From: Photobacterium lutimaris
GTDB lineage: Bacteria > Pseudomonadota > Gammaproteobacteria > Enterobacterales > Vibrionaceae
Reading direction: 5' to 3'
DNA length: 64,000 nt
Assembly: GCF_003025555.1 (NCBI RefSeq)
Contig: NZ_PYMH01000002.1
Location: 714,630-778,629, forward strand
The position numbers were made by a program, and so were the translations under genes. Positions 15,883 to 25,809 of the stretch are shown here, piece after piece. The stretch's first letter is position 1. Every line of letters starts with the position of its first letter. The notes under the pieces are model-generated. The model was not told the DNA's origin, did not search any database, and was given only the letters and a program-made list of their open reading frames with translations.

Positions 15883-16734
15883 TCATAGCTCAGGGGGCTC
15901 TGAAAGTAAATTGTCATGGTCATTATTCATAGAGAGCCACTGACACGTCTGCGCCGCATCAATCACTTTAGTATTTTGGTCGATCGAATCAGTAAACACA
16001 GGGAGCGGTAAACCTGCTAACTGTGCCATTTTGCAATAATACTCTTCTCGCGTAGGATGTTGCGCTGAGGCGAGATGCAGCACCTGCTGCTGTGGCCAAT
16101 GATTTAGCAATTGGGATATAGCCGTTATACAGTCATCCAAGTGGATGAGGTTTACCCTATCCATACCATTTTCTATGCCTTGGCGACCCGATAAAAAACG
16201 AACCGGATGCCGATTTGGCCCAATAAGCCCTGAAAAACGTACCACCAACGCCTTACTCCCCCATTCTGCCAGCAGATACTTCTCTATCGCGAGATGGGCT
16301 TTCCCTGACAACGTATTAGGACGAGGTTCAGTCGTTTCCTTGATGACTCCCTTGCACGTACCGTAAACGGCGGTTGTGCTGATGAATACTACCTTGCGGC
16401 AACCCAACGCTTTGGCCGTATCTGATAGCCGCTTTATTTTGGCTATCAGCTCTTCAGCCGCATCTTTGCCGCGACCGGGCGGTACATTGATCACTAACAA
16501 ATCGGTGTTGAAAAATTGCTTTATCTGGGGAGCAAGTGCAGCAGGGTCCTCCAGCGACAGGGGAAGTGTAAGGGCAACACCATGAATACCGCTTTCAGCT
16601 AATGCTTGCGCCTTTTCAGTATCTTGTTTACTGCCCCAGGTTTCTATTCCTAGCTGCACAAAATGCTTTGCCAGCGGCAAACCAAACCACCCGCAACCAC
16701 AAATACTGATCTTGTTTATCAATCCTTGTTGCAT
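15883..16734 (-). CDS. YeeZ-like NAD(P)-binding epimerase/SDR family protein
   Basis: 283 residues. An N-terminal Rossmann fold with GCGWFGLPLA (glycine-rich nucleotide motif), then VINVPPGRG, FISTTAVYG, RFSGLIGPNRHP and VNLIHLDDCI are collinear with E. coli YeeZ. The start at 16734 has GGAGAAACT in front. The Tyr-x3-Lys of classical short-chain dehydrogenases is not obvious, as in other YeeZ proteins, and the substrate is unknown. It converges on the small-RNA array. Confidence 0.8.
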   Translation of the reverse strand: MQQGLINKISICGCGWFGLPLAKHFVQLGIETWGSKQDTEKAQALAESGIHGVALTLPLSLEDPAALAPQIKQFFNTDLLVINVPPGRGKDAAEELIAKIKRLSDTAKALGCRKVVFISTTAVYGTCKGVIKETTEPRPNTLSGKAHLAIEKYLLAEWGSKALVVRFSGLIGPNRHPVRFLSGRQGIENGMDRVNLIHLDDCITAISQLLNHWPQQQVLHLASAQHPTREEYYCKMAQLAGLPLPVFTDSIDQNTKVIDAAQTCQWLSMNNDHDNLLSEPPEL

Positions 16735-17074
16735 AGTTTCTCCTCGATCACAAAACCTTGAAAGTCGGTTTCATTTGACCGCTCTATTTTTCACCTTCAT
16801 TTATTTCAGCCTGTAAATTAATTCCCATACATTGAAAATTAGCTACAGAAAAACCCGATATCTGCCCTAAAAACCGTAATTTCCATTAAAAATATTTTCA
16901 GTTTTGAAAGAAAAAATTCGATCCCTGTCAAACTATAATAAAAAGAGAAAGCGTTATTCATAGATTTACTAGGAGCAGATCCATGAAAAGTAGTATAGTT
17001 TCATCAAAATGGCTTTAAGCACTTTATACGGTAAGTAAGCCACTAACGAAATTCAGTAACGAGCGGTAACCGCC
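16735..17074. other. hexR upstream region
   Basis: 340 AT-rich bases between divergent genes. It should hold the yeeZ-like and hexR promoters and contains the short ORF at 16983. No further element is recognised. Confidence 0.5.
16983..17018 (+). CDS. Possible 11-codon leader ORF upstream of hexR
   Basis: The ATG at 16983 follows a strong ribosome site (AGGAG, seven bases upstream) and encodes MKSSIVSSKWL before TAA. It ends 56 bp before hexR, on the same strand. The ribosome site is better than hexR's own. It could be a leader peptide or chance; no homologue is known to me. Confidence 0.3.
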   Translation: MKSSIVSSKWL

Positions 17075-17929
17075 ATGAATACCCTAGAGAAAATTCAAAA
17101 GAACCTTGATAACTTCAGTAAGTCTGAGCGTAAAGTGGCTGAAGTTATTCTTGCGTCACCACAGACAGCTATTCACTCAAGTATTGCGACACTGGCTAAA
17201 ATGGCGGATGTGAGTGAGCCAACGGTTAACCGCTTCTGTCGTCGCTTAGATACAAAGGGCTTTCCAGATTTTAAACTGCACCTTGCCCAAAGCCTAGCCA
17301 ACGGTACGCCTTATGTGAACCGCAACGTCGAAGAAGACGATGGTCCTGATGCTTACACCTCAAAAATCTTCGAGTCGACCATGGCATGCCTTGATGTGGC
17401 AAAGAACAGTCTTGACCCGATGCAGGTGAACCGCTCAGTTGATTTGCTAACCCAAGCCAAGAAAATATCCTTCTTCGGCTTGGGTGCATCAGCATCTGTT
17501 GCTCACGATGCCCAAAATAAGTTTTTCCGTTTTAATATTCCGATTGTTTGCTTTGACGACATTGTGATGCAGCGCATGAGCGTGATCAATTGCAGTGACG
17601 GTGATGTTGTGGTGATGATTTCACACACTGGCCGCACTAAGAGCCTGGTCGAGGTTGCTCGCATGGCGCGTGAAAACGGTGCCACTGTTATCGGCATCAC
17701 CGCCAAAGACTCACCGTTAGACCGTGAGTGTTCAATATCAATCTGTTTGGATGTGCCTGAAGATACCGATGTCTACATGCCGATGGCGAGCCGCGTTGTA
17801 CAGATGACGGTTATTGACGTTCTGGCAACCGGCTTTACCCTACGTCGAGGTGCGGGTTTTCGCGAAAACCTAAAGCGAGTTAAAGAGTCACTTAAGGACT
17901 CGCGCTTCACCAAAGAAGGCATCATTTAA
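17075..17929 (+). CDS. hexR: HexR, RpiR-family regulator of central carbon metabolism
   Basis: 284 residues. An N-terminal RpiR helix-turn-helix (about 1-77, with MADVSEPTVNRFCRRL) and a C-terminal SIS sugar-phosphate-binding domain (about 125-260, FFGLGASASVAHDAQNKF and SHTGRTKS). HexR senses 2-keto-3-deoxy-6-phosphogluconate and controls glycolysis and gluconeogenesis genes. It lies upstream of pykA, as in enterobacteria. A candidate HexR site sits before pykA. It ends with its own terminator. Confidence 0.95.
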   Translation: MNTLEKIQKNLDNFSKSERKVAEVILASPQTAIHSSIATLAKMADVSEPTVNRFCRRLDTKGFPDFKLHLAQSLANGTPYVNRNVEEDDGPDAYTSKIFESTMACLDVAKNSLDPMQVNRSVDLLTQAKKISFFGLGASASVAHDAQNKFFRFNIPIVCFDDIVMQRMSVINCSDGDVVVMISHTGRTKSLVEVARMARENGATVIGITAKDSPLDRECSISICLDVPEDTDVYMPMASRVVQMTVIDVLATGFTLRRGAGFRENLKRVKESLKDSRFTKEGII

Positions 17930-17984
17930 CCGCAAGTGATTATATGCCTGGCTCTCACGGCAGTTACAATCACTTAGCCGATAC

Positions 17985-18014
17985 AAGGCGCAGCTCAGGC
18001 TGTGCCTTTTCTTT
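17985..18014 (+). terminator. hexR terminator
   Basis: The stem AAGGCGCAGC / GCTGTGCCTT (one internal mismatch) with loop TCAG is followed by TTCTTTT. Confidence 0.75.
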
Positions 18015-18228
18015 TGTGCTATTTCTATTATCCACTCTCAGGCCACGACCTTCGGCTACACTTACCTCAACCAAGCAAGCAAGCAACCCTCTGCAGCTAT
18101 GAATCAGGTCACCCATTAAAACCCAACACTATTCATACATCTTGATGAAATAAAGCACACAACTAGTCCTACAATATGTTTTTTTCTTACAGTTTGTTGA
18201 TAAATAACAGCTTATTTCTACCTGTGTG

Positions 18229-18243
18229 TGTAGTAAAATTTCA
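18229..18243. promoter_or_regulatory. Candidate HexR operator upstream of pykA
   Basis: TGTAGTAAAATTTCA matches 13 of 15 positions of the published HexR palindrome (TGTARTTAAATTACA). It lies 72 bp before the pykA start. The rest of the 385-bp hexR-pykA gap shows only the hexR terminator. Confidence 0.6.
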
Positions 18244-18314
18244 AACAATTCAATGAAGCAGATTTCTACAGGTAATCGTTTCATTGGCAAACAATGATAC
18301 AGATGGAGTTTCCG

Positions 18315-19760
18315 ATGTCTGAAAGGCTACGACGTACTAAAATCGTTACTACTTTGGGTCCTGCAACCGATCGCGACAACAATCTAGAGAAGATTATTGC
18401 TGCTGGTGCAAATGTTGTGCGAATGAATTTCTCTCACGGCAGCCCTGAAGATCACATCCAACGCACCAAAGCTGTACGTGAAATCGCCGCGAAGCTAGGC
18501 AAGCATGTAGCAATCCTAGGTGACCTCCAAGGCCCGAAAATCCGTGTGTCTACATTCAAAGATGGCAAGATTCAACTGGCAATCGGCGACAAGTTCACCC
18601 TGGACAGCGATCTAGCAAAAGGCGCAGGCGATCAGTTCGCAGTTGGCCTTGACTACAAAGAGCTTCCGAAAGACGTTGAGACCGGCGATATCCTGCTACT
18701 TGATGACGGCCGTGTTCAGCTCAAGGTCACTGCTGTTGAAGGCAACAAAGTTCACACTGAAGTCACGGTTGCTGGCCCGTTGTCAAACAATAAGGGGATC
18801 AACAAAAAAGGCGGTGGCCTTTCTGCTGAAGCATTAACAGATAAAGACAAAGCCGATATCATTACCGCCGCTCAAATGGGTGTCGATTACCTAGCTGTAT
18901 CTTTCCCACGCAACGGCGAAGACATGAAATACGCTCGCCGTCTGGCAACAGAAGCAGGCCTTGAGGCTAAGCTGGTCTCTAAAGTCGAGCGTGCTGAAGC
19001 CGTTGCCACCACAGAAGCAATGGATGACATTATCATGGCATCTGATGCGGTAATGGTAGCCCGTGGTGACCTTGGTGTTGAAATCGGTGACCCAGAACTA
19101 GTTGGCGTTCAGAAGAAACTGATCCGCCGTGCTCGTAGCCTGAACCGTACCGTGATCACGGCTACCCAGATGATGGAAACCATGATCACCAGCCCGATGC
19201 CAACGCGCGCAGAAGTGATGGACGTGGCCAATGCTGTTCTTGATGGTACTGATGCCGTGATGCTTTCTGCCGAAACTGCGGCAGGCAGCTTCCCCGTTGA
19301 AACGGTAACTGCGATGGCGAATGTTTGTCTAGGCGCTGAAAAAGAGCCGAGTATCAACGTTTCTAACCACCGCCTAGCGCGTACGTTCGAATCGCCTGAA
19401 GAAACCATTGCAATGTCTACCATGTATGCGGCAAACCACATGGAAGGTGTAAAAGCGATGATCGCGATGACTGAGTCTGGGCGTACGCCACTGATGATGT
19501 CGCGTATTTCATCTGGCAAGCCTATCTTTGCGATGTCTCGCAACGAGAATACGCTAAACCGCGCGGCGCTATTCCGCGGAGTGACACCGGTTTACTTTAA
19601 CCGCGATAGCGATGCCGGCCTTGACGCCGCGAAGCATGCTGTTGCAACTCTGAAAGAAAAAGGTTTCCTATCTACGGGTGACTTGGTCATCATCACTCAA
19701 GGTGATGTGATGGATACTGTTGGCTGCACCAACAACATGCGCATTCTAAGCGTAGAGTAA
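18315..19760 (+). CDS. pykA: Pyruvate kinase PykA
   Basis: 481 residues from the ATG at 18315 with GGAG six bases upstream (E. coli PykA: 480); an in-frame ATG at 18294 is less well placed. Text such as [29 protein letters not shown] and [12 protein letters not shown] (catalytic/metal-site region) is nearly identical to E. coli PykA. It converts phosphoenolpyruvate and ADP to pyruvate and ATP. The hexR gene upstream and the operator suggest repression by HexR. It is followed by a terminator. Confidence 0.97.
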   Translation: MSERLRRTKIVTTLGPATDRDNNLEKIIAAGANVVRMNFSHGSPEDHIQRTKAVREIAAKLGKHVAILGDLQGPKIRVSTFKDGKIQLAIGDKFTLDSDLAKGAGDQFAVGLDYKELPKDVETGDILLLDDGRVQLKVTAVEGNKVHTEVTVAGPLSNNKGINKKGGGLSAEALTDKDKADIITAAQMGVDYLAVSFPRNGEDMKYARRLATEAGLEAKLVSKVERAEAVATTEAMDDIIMASDAVMVARGDLGVEIGDPELVGVQKKLIRRARSLNRTVITATQMMETMITSPMPTRAEVMDVANAVLDGTDAVMLSAETAAGSFPVETVTAMANVCLGAEKEPSINVSNHRLARTFESPEETIAMSTMYAANHMEGVKAMIAMTESGRTPLMMSRISSGKPIFAMSRNENTLNRAALFRGVTPVYFNRDSDAGLDAAKHAVATLKEKGFLSTGDLVIITQGDVMDTVGCTNNMRILSVE

Positions 19761-19779
19761 TCTATAGCCTTGCATACAA

Positions 19780-19810
19780 AAAGCGTGATGGTATTGCCAT
19801 CACGCTTATT
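19780..19810 (+). terminator. pykA terminator
   Basis: The stem AAGCGTGATGG / CCATCACGCTT has a five-base loop, then ATTT. The T tract is short, but the stem is strong. Confidence 0.7.
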
Positions 19811-19835
19811 TCTAGCTACATCCCATGAGTTAAAC

Positions 19836-20300
19836 TTAGGGGTATGCTTTATCCACCCTTACCCCATTATTGAAGTACAAGATCCTCACCTTATCTTTGG
19901 GCTGAAACAACATGCGAGTATCGACATCTTGAATAACATCAATCAAGGTCCCGTCCTCTGCTTTGATCAACAACTCTACTAACCGGTATTGGACAATCTG
20001 CTGCGTCGTCTGGCGCTGATGAGCCATTCCGGCTCCCGCGACAGCACCCACAGCTGTCGCCACCTCACGCCCCGTTCCCCCCCCGAACTGGTTGCCGATC
20101 AAACCACCGATAACCCCTCCCAACAAGGTTTCCCAACCATTATGCTGAGATTCAATCACATCCTGATGGGTGATATAGCGAACACTGTCGACATCGCCAA
20201 ATACCACTTTGTTAACCGTTCTCGCCTGATTTCGATTGTACGGCGCCGCAGAAAGTGCCAGAGGTAAAATTAACAATAACACTAACCATTTTCTCATCAT
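19836..20300 (-). CDS. Glycine-zipper (SlyB / 17-kDa antigen-like) envelope protein
   Basis: 154 residues. The N-terminal signal peptide (basic MMRKW, hydrophobic to about 18, ALSAAPYN cleavage region) lacks a lipobox Cys, unlike SlyB. The centre (about 60-95) is a glycine-zipper two-helix membrane segment, LLGGVIGGLIGNQFGGGTGR followed by an Ala/Gly-rich run. The C-terminus is a small beta domain. The likely location is the periplasm or outer membrane. The function is unknown; SlyB-type proteins respond to envelope stress and PhoP. Confidence 0.7.
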   Translation of the reverse strand: MMRKWLVLLLILPLALSAAPYNRNQARTVNKVVFGDVDSVRYITHQDVIESQHNGWETLLGGVIGGLIGNQFGGGTGREVATAVGAVAGAGMAHQRQTTQQIVQYRLVELLIKAEDGTLIDVIQDVDTRMLFQPKDKVRILYFNNGVRVDKAYP

Positions 20301-20325
20301 ATAATCCTCTTTCCCGGCAACCTTA

Positions 20326-20335
20326 TATACCCAAG
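20326..20335. repeat. Solo TATACCCAAG end of the MITE family
   Basis: TATACCCAAG matches the terminal repeat of the 330-545 element. No matching inverted copy is nearby, so this is a remnant or chance. It lies in the promoter region of aat. Confidence 0.4.
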
Positions 20336-20361
20336 TAAATTAAGCTACATTTAGTGTAATT

Positions 20362-21075
20362 ATGGCAATTTATCTTCCGGAACTTGACCCGGTCAATACT
20401 GATTTCCCCGCCCCTGAAACGGCACTGACAGAACCTAATGGCCTGCTTGCCTTTGGTGGCGATCTACGCCCTGAGCGTCTTGTCAGCGCGTACCGACAAG
20501 GGATCTTCCCATGGTTTTCCGATGGTGAGCCCTTGCTATGGTGGAGTCCGGCCCCTAGGGCCGTATTTCTACCGGATCAATTCCAGCCCAGTAAGAGCTT
20601 ACGGAAATTCTACCGAAAATCTGGCTACCAAGTCACATTGAACCACGCTTGCCACGATATTATTGAGCTCTGCGCTAGCACCCGTAAAGCAGAAGAGACC
20701 TGGATCACCGCAGAAATGATCCAAGCCTATCAGCACCTACATGAACTTGGCTATTGCCATTCCGTGGAAGTATGGCGGCGGGGACAGCTCATCGGTGGGC
20801 TGTATGGTATCAGTGTCGGCGGTATGTTCTGTGGCGAATCCATGTTCTCACTGGCCGACAATGCGTCCAAGATAGCTCTATGGCTATTTTGCGAACACTT
20901 CAGTGCCCACGGCGGCCAACTTATCGATTGCCAAGTCATGAATGACCATCTTGCCTCGCTAGGTGCCGCCGAAATGGAGCGCAACCTGTTCACCCATTTT
21001 CTCCACCAGCAAAGAGATGCCATACTAAATGAAACCTGTTACCACCGTCAGGAGTTAGTTTACTCACCGTCATGA
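20362..21075 (+). CDS. aat: Leucyl/phenylalanyl-tRNA--protein transferase
   Basis: 237 residues, full length. The N-terminal FPAPETAL, then [26 protein letters not shown] and [12 protein letters not shown] are signature segments of Aat. It adds Leu or Phe from charged tRNA to proteins with N-terminal Arg or Lys, marking them for ClpS-ClpAP. clpA and clpS occur 5 kb away in this window. It overlaps bpt by four bases (ATGA), so the two aminoacyl transferases are co-translated. Confidence 0.96.
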   Translation: MAIYLPELDPVNTDFPAPETALTEPNGLLAFGGDLRPERLVSAYRQGIFPWFSDGEPLLWWSPAPRAVFLPDQFQPSKSLRKFYRKSGYQVTLNHACHDIIELCASTRKAEETWITAEMIQAYQHLHELGYCHSVEVWRRGQLIGGLYGISVGGMFCGESMFSLADNASKIALWLFCEHFSAHGGQLIDCQVMNDHLASLGAAEMERNLFTHFLHQQRDAILNETCYHRQELVYSPS

Positions 21076-21785
21076 CCAGTATTAACAAGCTCCCGCTACG
21101 CATCGGCTTGACGCCGGAATCACAGTGCAGCTACCTACCAGGGCAAGATGAGCAGCTGGGTGTGGTGATGGATCAGCACTGGCTATCACCGCCTGCCTAT
21201 GGCGTTTTGCTTGCATCCGGCTACCGCCGCAGCGGCAGTGCCATTTATAAGCCCATGTGCCAACAGTGCAGCGCCTGTGTACCGCTGCGCGTTGATTGCC
21301 CCGCTTTTCGCCCATCGAAAAGCCAGAAACGTCAACTCAACCAAATGGCTAAACTGCGGTGGGAATTCAAGACTGAACTGGATCCAGACTGGTATCGATT
21401 GTATGAGCGCTATATTACCCAGCGTCATGCCGATGGCAGTATGTTCCCGCCGAACAAAGCGCAATTTTTTGAATTTTGCACCGCCCCATGGATGGACACC
21501 CTCTTCCTTCATGTTTACGAGGACGAAACGCTGATAGCCATTGCGATCACCGATGTATTCGAGGATGCAATGAGCGCTGTGTATAGCTTCTTTTCCCCTG
21601 ATAGCACACTGTCATTAGGGACGCTTTGTGTCCTTTATCAAATTCAATACTGCCAACGTTCTGGCCGCCGCTGGCTTTATCCTGGGTATCAGATAGACCA
21701 GTGCAAAGCCATGAACTATAAAATTCGTTTCAAGCCATACGAAAAGCTGACAGCAGAAGGATGGCAACATTTTGATGAAAGCTAA
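21072..21785 (+). CDS. bpt: Aspartate/glutamate leucyltransferase Bpt
   Basis: 237 residues. The N-terminal domain has the Cys cluster CSYLPGQ and [12 protein letters not shown]; the C-terminal GNAT-like domain has [13 protein letters not shown] text ([15 protein letters not shown]) and [16 protein letters not shown]. These fit the bacterial arginyl-transferase-like Bpt, which attaches Leu to proteins beginning with Asp or Glu. With aat it supplies substrates for the N-end rule pathway read by ClpS. The start overlaps the aat stop. Confidence 0.94.
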   Translation: MTSINKLPLRIGLTPESQCSYLPGQDEQLGVVMDQHWLSPPAYGVLLASGYRRSGSAIYKPMCQQCSACVPLRVDCPAFRPSKSQKRQLNQMAKLRWEFKTELDPDWYRLYERYITQRHADGSMFPPNKAQFFEFCTAPWMDTLFLHVYEDETLIAIAITDVFEDAMSAVYSFFSPDSTLSLGTLCVLYQIQYCQRSGRRWLYPGYQIDQCKAMNYKIRFKPYEKLTAEGWQHFDES

Positions 21786-21951
21786 GCTGCATTTTTCACC
21801 GTTGCCTGAGCTAAATACGATAAAATACGTATTAATGCGTTAGAGTAGCTGACAAAGTACACCCGCAGATGTAAAATTGCGGCCTAAACTTTACACTCAA
21901 ACAGTTTCAAGGCATTATCCAGCCCGATCAGATGAATGGCTGGTAGCCTAA

Positions 21952-22179
<228 letters not shown>

Positions 22180-22208
22180 TCTTAAAATAAGATTACAGAA
22201 TACAAATA

Positions 22209-22237
22209 AAACCCGGCCTACTGCCGGGTTTTATTTT
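22209..22237 (+). terminator. infA terminator
   Basis: The stem AACCCGGC / GCCGGGTT (with flanking A and T) and a short loop is followed by TTATTTT. Confidence 0.85.
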
Positions 22238-22833
22238 ATCTGCCCTCCCCAAATGACTCTCTTTCCTCCCTGTTAGCAACAGATCTGAAAACTAGGTTTA
22301 CCAAACAGTTTCGATGAGCAATCCTTATCAACATCACGAAATTATTTTATTTGCCTCGATCCGCATTCGGTTGTCTAATCCCCCTGCACCCAAAGGCCAT
22401 GAGCGAACGAGGTGTATGCGAGGGAGCCGCCCTCACCTTACTCTGTCATACCGTGAAATCTGTCAGCAGCACGGCCGTTTAGGAATGACAATGAAACCTA
22501 TCGCAATGCATGATGCACTGGTGCAACTAAGCCTAGTGAACGTTTGCGACATCGCAGCCACCATTCACCCCAAAGACCGACCGCTTAACGTCTCGCCTCA
22601 CCTTGGCCGTCGTAAAAAGCGTATGTCACAAAGGCGAACGCAAAGGACGCTATCTAGCTGCGTCTAGACCAACTTTGTTCACCGATGATGATGCTGAAGC
22701 CCATAGCATTCTCTGCACTTCGCACATCTGCCTGATGAGTTTTAACTAACCTGGTGCTTACAGTCCTGAGGCTGGGCCTTGCCACAGCTGTCGATACACT
22801 GTCTGTACCCAATCACTGTTCGAGGACAAATTA
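22238..22833 (+). other. Long leader region upstream of speA
   Basis: About 600 bases between infA and speA. It contains an open frame from 22314 to 22667 whose last 58 codons have a good ribosome site (annotated separately). The 166 bp between that ORF and speA have no further ORF. The length and the arginine-rich ORF suggest post-transcriptional control of speA. Confidence 0.45.
22491..22667 (+). CDS. Candidate arginine-rich upstream ORF (58 aa) in the speA leader
   Basis: The ATG at 22491 has AGGA at 22481-22484. The frame continues upstream to 22314, but that part lacks a ribosome site. The C-terminal 22 residues hold eight basic residues, seven of them Arg or Lys clustered in GRRKKRMSQRRTQR, and use the rare codons AGG and CGA. 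The following gene makes arginine decarboxylase, so a ribosome-stalling leader that senses arginine or polyamines is conceivable, as for SpeFL in enterobacteria. I know of no homologue; it could equally be a spurious frame. Confidence 0.35.
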   Translation: MKPIAMHDALVQLSLVNVCDIAATIHPKDRPLNVSPHLGRRKKRMSQRRTQRTLSSCV

Positions 22834-24756
22834 ATGAGTGATTGGCCTATCCAAAATGCGCGTGACGTTTACAACATCCCTTACTGGGGACAAGGCTACT
22901 TTGACATCAACCCTCAGGGTGAGGTCGTTGTCAGGCCTGACATCCAAAACCCGTTCAATACGATTGCCCTGTCCCAGTTGGCAGATCAGCTAATTGCCAA
23001 GGGCGCGTCTTTGCCGGTATTGGTGCGCTTTCCCGATATTCTCCATCACCGGGTCGATACCCTGTGTACGGTATTCAACCAGGCAATTGACCACTACCAG
23101 TACCAGGGTGAGTATTTGGCGGTCTACCCGATCAAGGTTAACCAGCAAGAAGCCGTGGTCAGTGAGATCCTCGCTAGCCAATATGCCAAGCAGCAGCGTC
23201 AATTAGGTTTGGAAGCCGGCAGCAAGCCGGAGCTGATGGCGGTACTGGCCATGGCCCAACAAGCCAGCTCCGTGATTGTCTGCAACGGTTACAAAGACCG
23301 GGAGTATATCCGTCTGGCGCTTATCGGTGAAAAACTCGGCCATGACGTTTATATCGTACTGGAAAAGCTGTCCGAGCTTAACATCGTAATGCAAGAGGCG
23401 ATTGAGCTTGGTGTCAGACCACGCCTTGGCCTGCGTGCTCGCCTTGCCTCTCAGGGCAAAGGCAAATGGCAGGCCAGCGGTGGCGAAAAGTCCAAATTTG
23501 GTCTGTCGGCTTCCCAGGTATTATCGGTAGTCAACCAGCTGCGTGATAATGATATGCTCGACTGCCTGCAGTTGTTGCACTTCCACCTCGGCTCGCAAAT
23601 TGCCAACATCCGTGATGTACGCAGTGGTGTCGGTGAAGCAGGCCGCGTCTATGCCGAGCTGAAAAAGCTCGGTGCAGGGATCACCACGGTCGATGTCGGT
23701 GGCGGCTTGGCGATTGACTATGAAGGTACCCGTAGCCAGAGCAGTTGCTCGATGAACTACAGCCTGCGCGAGTATGCCAACAATGTTGTCTACACCCTAG
23801 GCGATATCTGCAAAGAGTACAGTATTCCGATGCCGAGAATCATCTCGGAATCAGGTCGTAATCTGACCGCTCACCATGCGGTACTGATCACTGACGTCAT
23901 TGGTGTAGAACGGTATAAACAAGAGCCAGTCAATCCACCAGAGACAGCTGCACCGCAGATCTTGCACAACATGTGGCACTCGTGGCGGGAGCTGATGACA
24001 CTGACCGATGCCCGCTCTCTGATTGAGATTTACCATGACAACCAAAGCGATTTGGCCGAAGTCCATACTCAGTTCGCCCTCGGGATGCTGAGCTTTACCG
24101 AGCGGGCTTGGGCTGAACAAATTAGCCTGCGGCTGTGCTACGAGCTGGAAAAAATGCTGTCGGCAAAAAACCGGGCCCACCGCCCGCTGCTGGATGAACT
24201 GCATGAGCGCCTTGCTGACAAGTTTTTTGTCAACTTCTCGCTGTTCCAGTCACTGCCTGACGCATGGGGGATCGACCAAATCTTCCCGATCCTGCCGCTG
24301 AGCAATCTCGACAAGGAGCCTGAACGCCGCGCGGTCATTTTGGACATCACCTGTGACTCTGACGGCGCTATTGAGCAATACGTTGAGGGACAGGGGATCG
24401 AGAAGACGCTGGCAGTCCCGGCTTGGAGTGATGAATCGCCCTATCGTATGGGGTTCTTCCTTGTTGGCGCTTATCAGGAGATCCTGGGAGATCTACACAA
24501 CCTGTTCGGTGATACCGATACAGCGATAGTCCGCGCCCAGCGAGAAGGCGGTTATGAGATTGAGCGAATTGATCACGGCGACAGCGTTAAAGATGTCCTG
24601 CGCAGTGTCCATCTCGACTCTGCCACCTTCTTGGCACAGTACGAACTGATGGTTAAACAGCACCTGCCTGAAAACGAGCATCGCGCTATTTTGGCCGAGC
24701 TTGAAGAAGGGCTAAACGGCTACACCTACTTGGAAGATGTCCAAAGCCAGCGCTAA
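22834..24756 (+). CDS. speA: Biosynthetic arginine decarboxylase SpeA
   Basis: 640 residues. The alanine-racemase-fold barrel contains the PLP-binding Lys in YPIKVNQ (about residue 104), the phosphate-binding [13 protein letters not shown], and SESGRN. The C-terminal beta domain has [10 protein letters not shown] and the substrate-facing region. It converts arginine to agmatine with loss of CO2. speB follows 79 bp downstream, forming the agmatine route to putrescine. It is preceded by the long leader. Confidence 0.97.
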   Translation: MSDWPIQNARDVYNIPYWGQGYFDINPQGEVVVRPDIQNPFNTIALSQLADQLIAKGASLPVLVRFPDILHHRVDTLCTVFNQAIDHYQYQGEYLAVYPIKVNQQEAVVSEILASQYAKQQRQLGLEAGSKPELMAVLAMAQQASSVIVCNGYKDREYIRLALIGEKLGHDVYIVLEKLSELNIVMQEAIELGVRPRLGLRARLASQGKGKWQASGGEKSKFGLSASQVLSVVNQLRDNDMLDCLQLLHFHLGSQIANIRDVRSGVGEAGRVYAELKKLGAGITTVDVGGGLAIDYEGTRSQSSCSMNYSLREYANNVVYTLGDICKEYSIPMPRIISESGRNLTAHHAVLITDVIGVERYKQEPVNPPETAAPQILHNMWHSWRELMTLTDARSLIEIYHDNQSDLAEVHTQFALGMLSFTERAWAEQISLRLCYELEKMLSAKNRAHRPLLDELHERLADKFFVNFSLFQSLPDAWGIDQIFPILPLSNLDKEPERRAVILDITCDSDGAIEQYVEGQGIEKTLAVPAWSDESPYRMGFFLVGAYQEILGDLHNLFGDTDTAIVRAQREGGYEIERIDHGDSVKDVLRSVHLDSATFLAQYELMVKQHLPENEHRAILAELEEGLNGYTYLEDVQSQR

Positions 24757-24835
24757 TTCGCAAACCTGCAAAGAAAAATGAGAACAGGCCACCAGCCCAC
24801 TGGTGGCCATTGACCGACCCTAGGAGCCAACAACT

Positions 24836-25750
24836 ATGGCCACGCTTGCTACTCACCCTGATTACTCGCTAACGGCGAATGCCTTCGGCTTTCTGCGCCA
24901 ACCGCTACAATTCAACCCGCACGCAACCGATGCCGATGTCATCATCACCGGCGTCCCGTTCGATATGGCGACGACCGGGCGCTCTGGCAGCCGCATGGGT
25001 CCAAATGCCATTCGCCAAGTATCAACCCACCTTGCTTGGGAAGGAAAACGCTGGCCTTGGTCTTTCGAGCTAAAAGACAAGATCTCTATTGCCGATTGTG
25101 GTGATTTGGTTTTTGACAGCGGTGATGCTGGCCAGATGTGCGAACGTCTTGAGCACCATGCGACATCATTATTGGAAGCTGGAAAAACCCTGCTGACATT
25201 CGGCGGTGATCACTTTGTCACTTTGCCGCTGTTACGTGCCCACGGAAAGAAATTCGGTAAGATGGCCCTTATCCATTTCGATGCCCATACCGATACCTAT
25301 GATATGGGTAGCCAATTTGACCACGGTACCATGTTCTACCATGCGCCGAACGAAGGCTTAATTGACCCTGAGCACTCGATTCAAATTGGGATCCGTACCG
25401 ATTACGACAACAAGCTCGGTTTCCGTGTTTTGGATGCCGGTACAACCAACGACTGGTCTGTCGAGCAGATTGTCGAGAAAATTAAACACACCGTGGGTGA
25501 CATGCCGGTCTACCTGACCTTCGATATCGACTGTCTAGATCCGGCCTTTGCCCCAGGCACAGGTACGCCGGTATGTGGCGGGCTGACATCAGATAAAGCG
25601 CTGAAAATCATTCGTGGTTTGCAGGGAATTAATCTGATCGGTATGGATGTCGTCGAAGTTGCGCCAGCCTACGATCATGCCGATATGACCGCGTTGGCCG
25701 CTGCGACCATTGCCACCGATCTGCTGCACTTGTTTGCAAGTAGTAAGTAA
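24836..25750 (+). CDS. speB: Agmatinase SpeB
   Basis: 304 residues. Binuclear manganese site motifs of the ureohydrolase family are present: [14 protein letters not shown] and [17 protein letters not shown]. It splits agmatine to putrescine and urea, directly after SpeA in the pathway and in the operon. TAGGAGCC stands before the ATG. It is followed by a terminator shared with the convergent clpA. Confidence 0.97.
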   Translation: MATLATHPDYSLTANAFGFLRQPLQFNPHATDADVIITGVPFDMATTGRSGSRMGPNAIRQVSTHLAWEGKRWPWSFELKDKISIADCGDLVFDSGDAGQMCERLEHHATSLLEAGKTLLTFGGDHFVTLPLLRAHGKKFGKMALIHFDAHTDTYDMGSQFDHGTMFYHAPNEGLIDPEHSIQIGIRTDYDNKLGFRVLDAGTTNDWSVEQIVEKIKHTVGDMPVYLTFDIDCLDPAFAPGTGTPVCGGLTSDKALKIIRGLQGINLIGMDVVEVAPAYDHADMTALAAATIATDLLHLFASSK

Positions 25751-25755
25751 GGCAA

Positions 25756-25790
25756 AAAAATAACCGCCCAAGGGCGGTTATTTTATTTCT
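25756..25790. terminator. Bidirectional terminator between speB and clpA
   Basis: The stem AATAACCGCCC / GGGCGGTTATT (loop AA) has A-rich left and T-rich right flanks. Confidence 0.85.
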
Positions 25791-25809
25791 GGATTAAAAC
25801 AATTACAGC

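Noticed and set aside
22314..22490. Upstream part of the 117-codon frame before speA
   Set aside because: No ribosome site at 22314 and no recognisable protein; only the section from 22491 has start signals.
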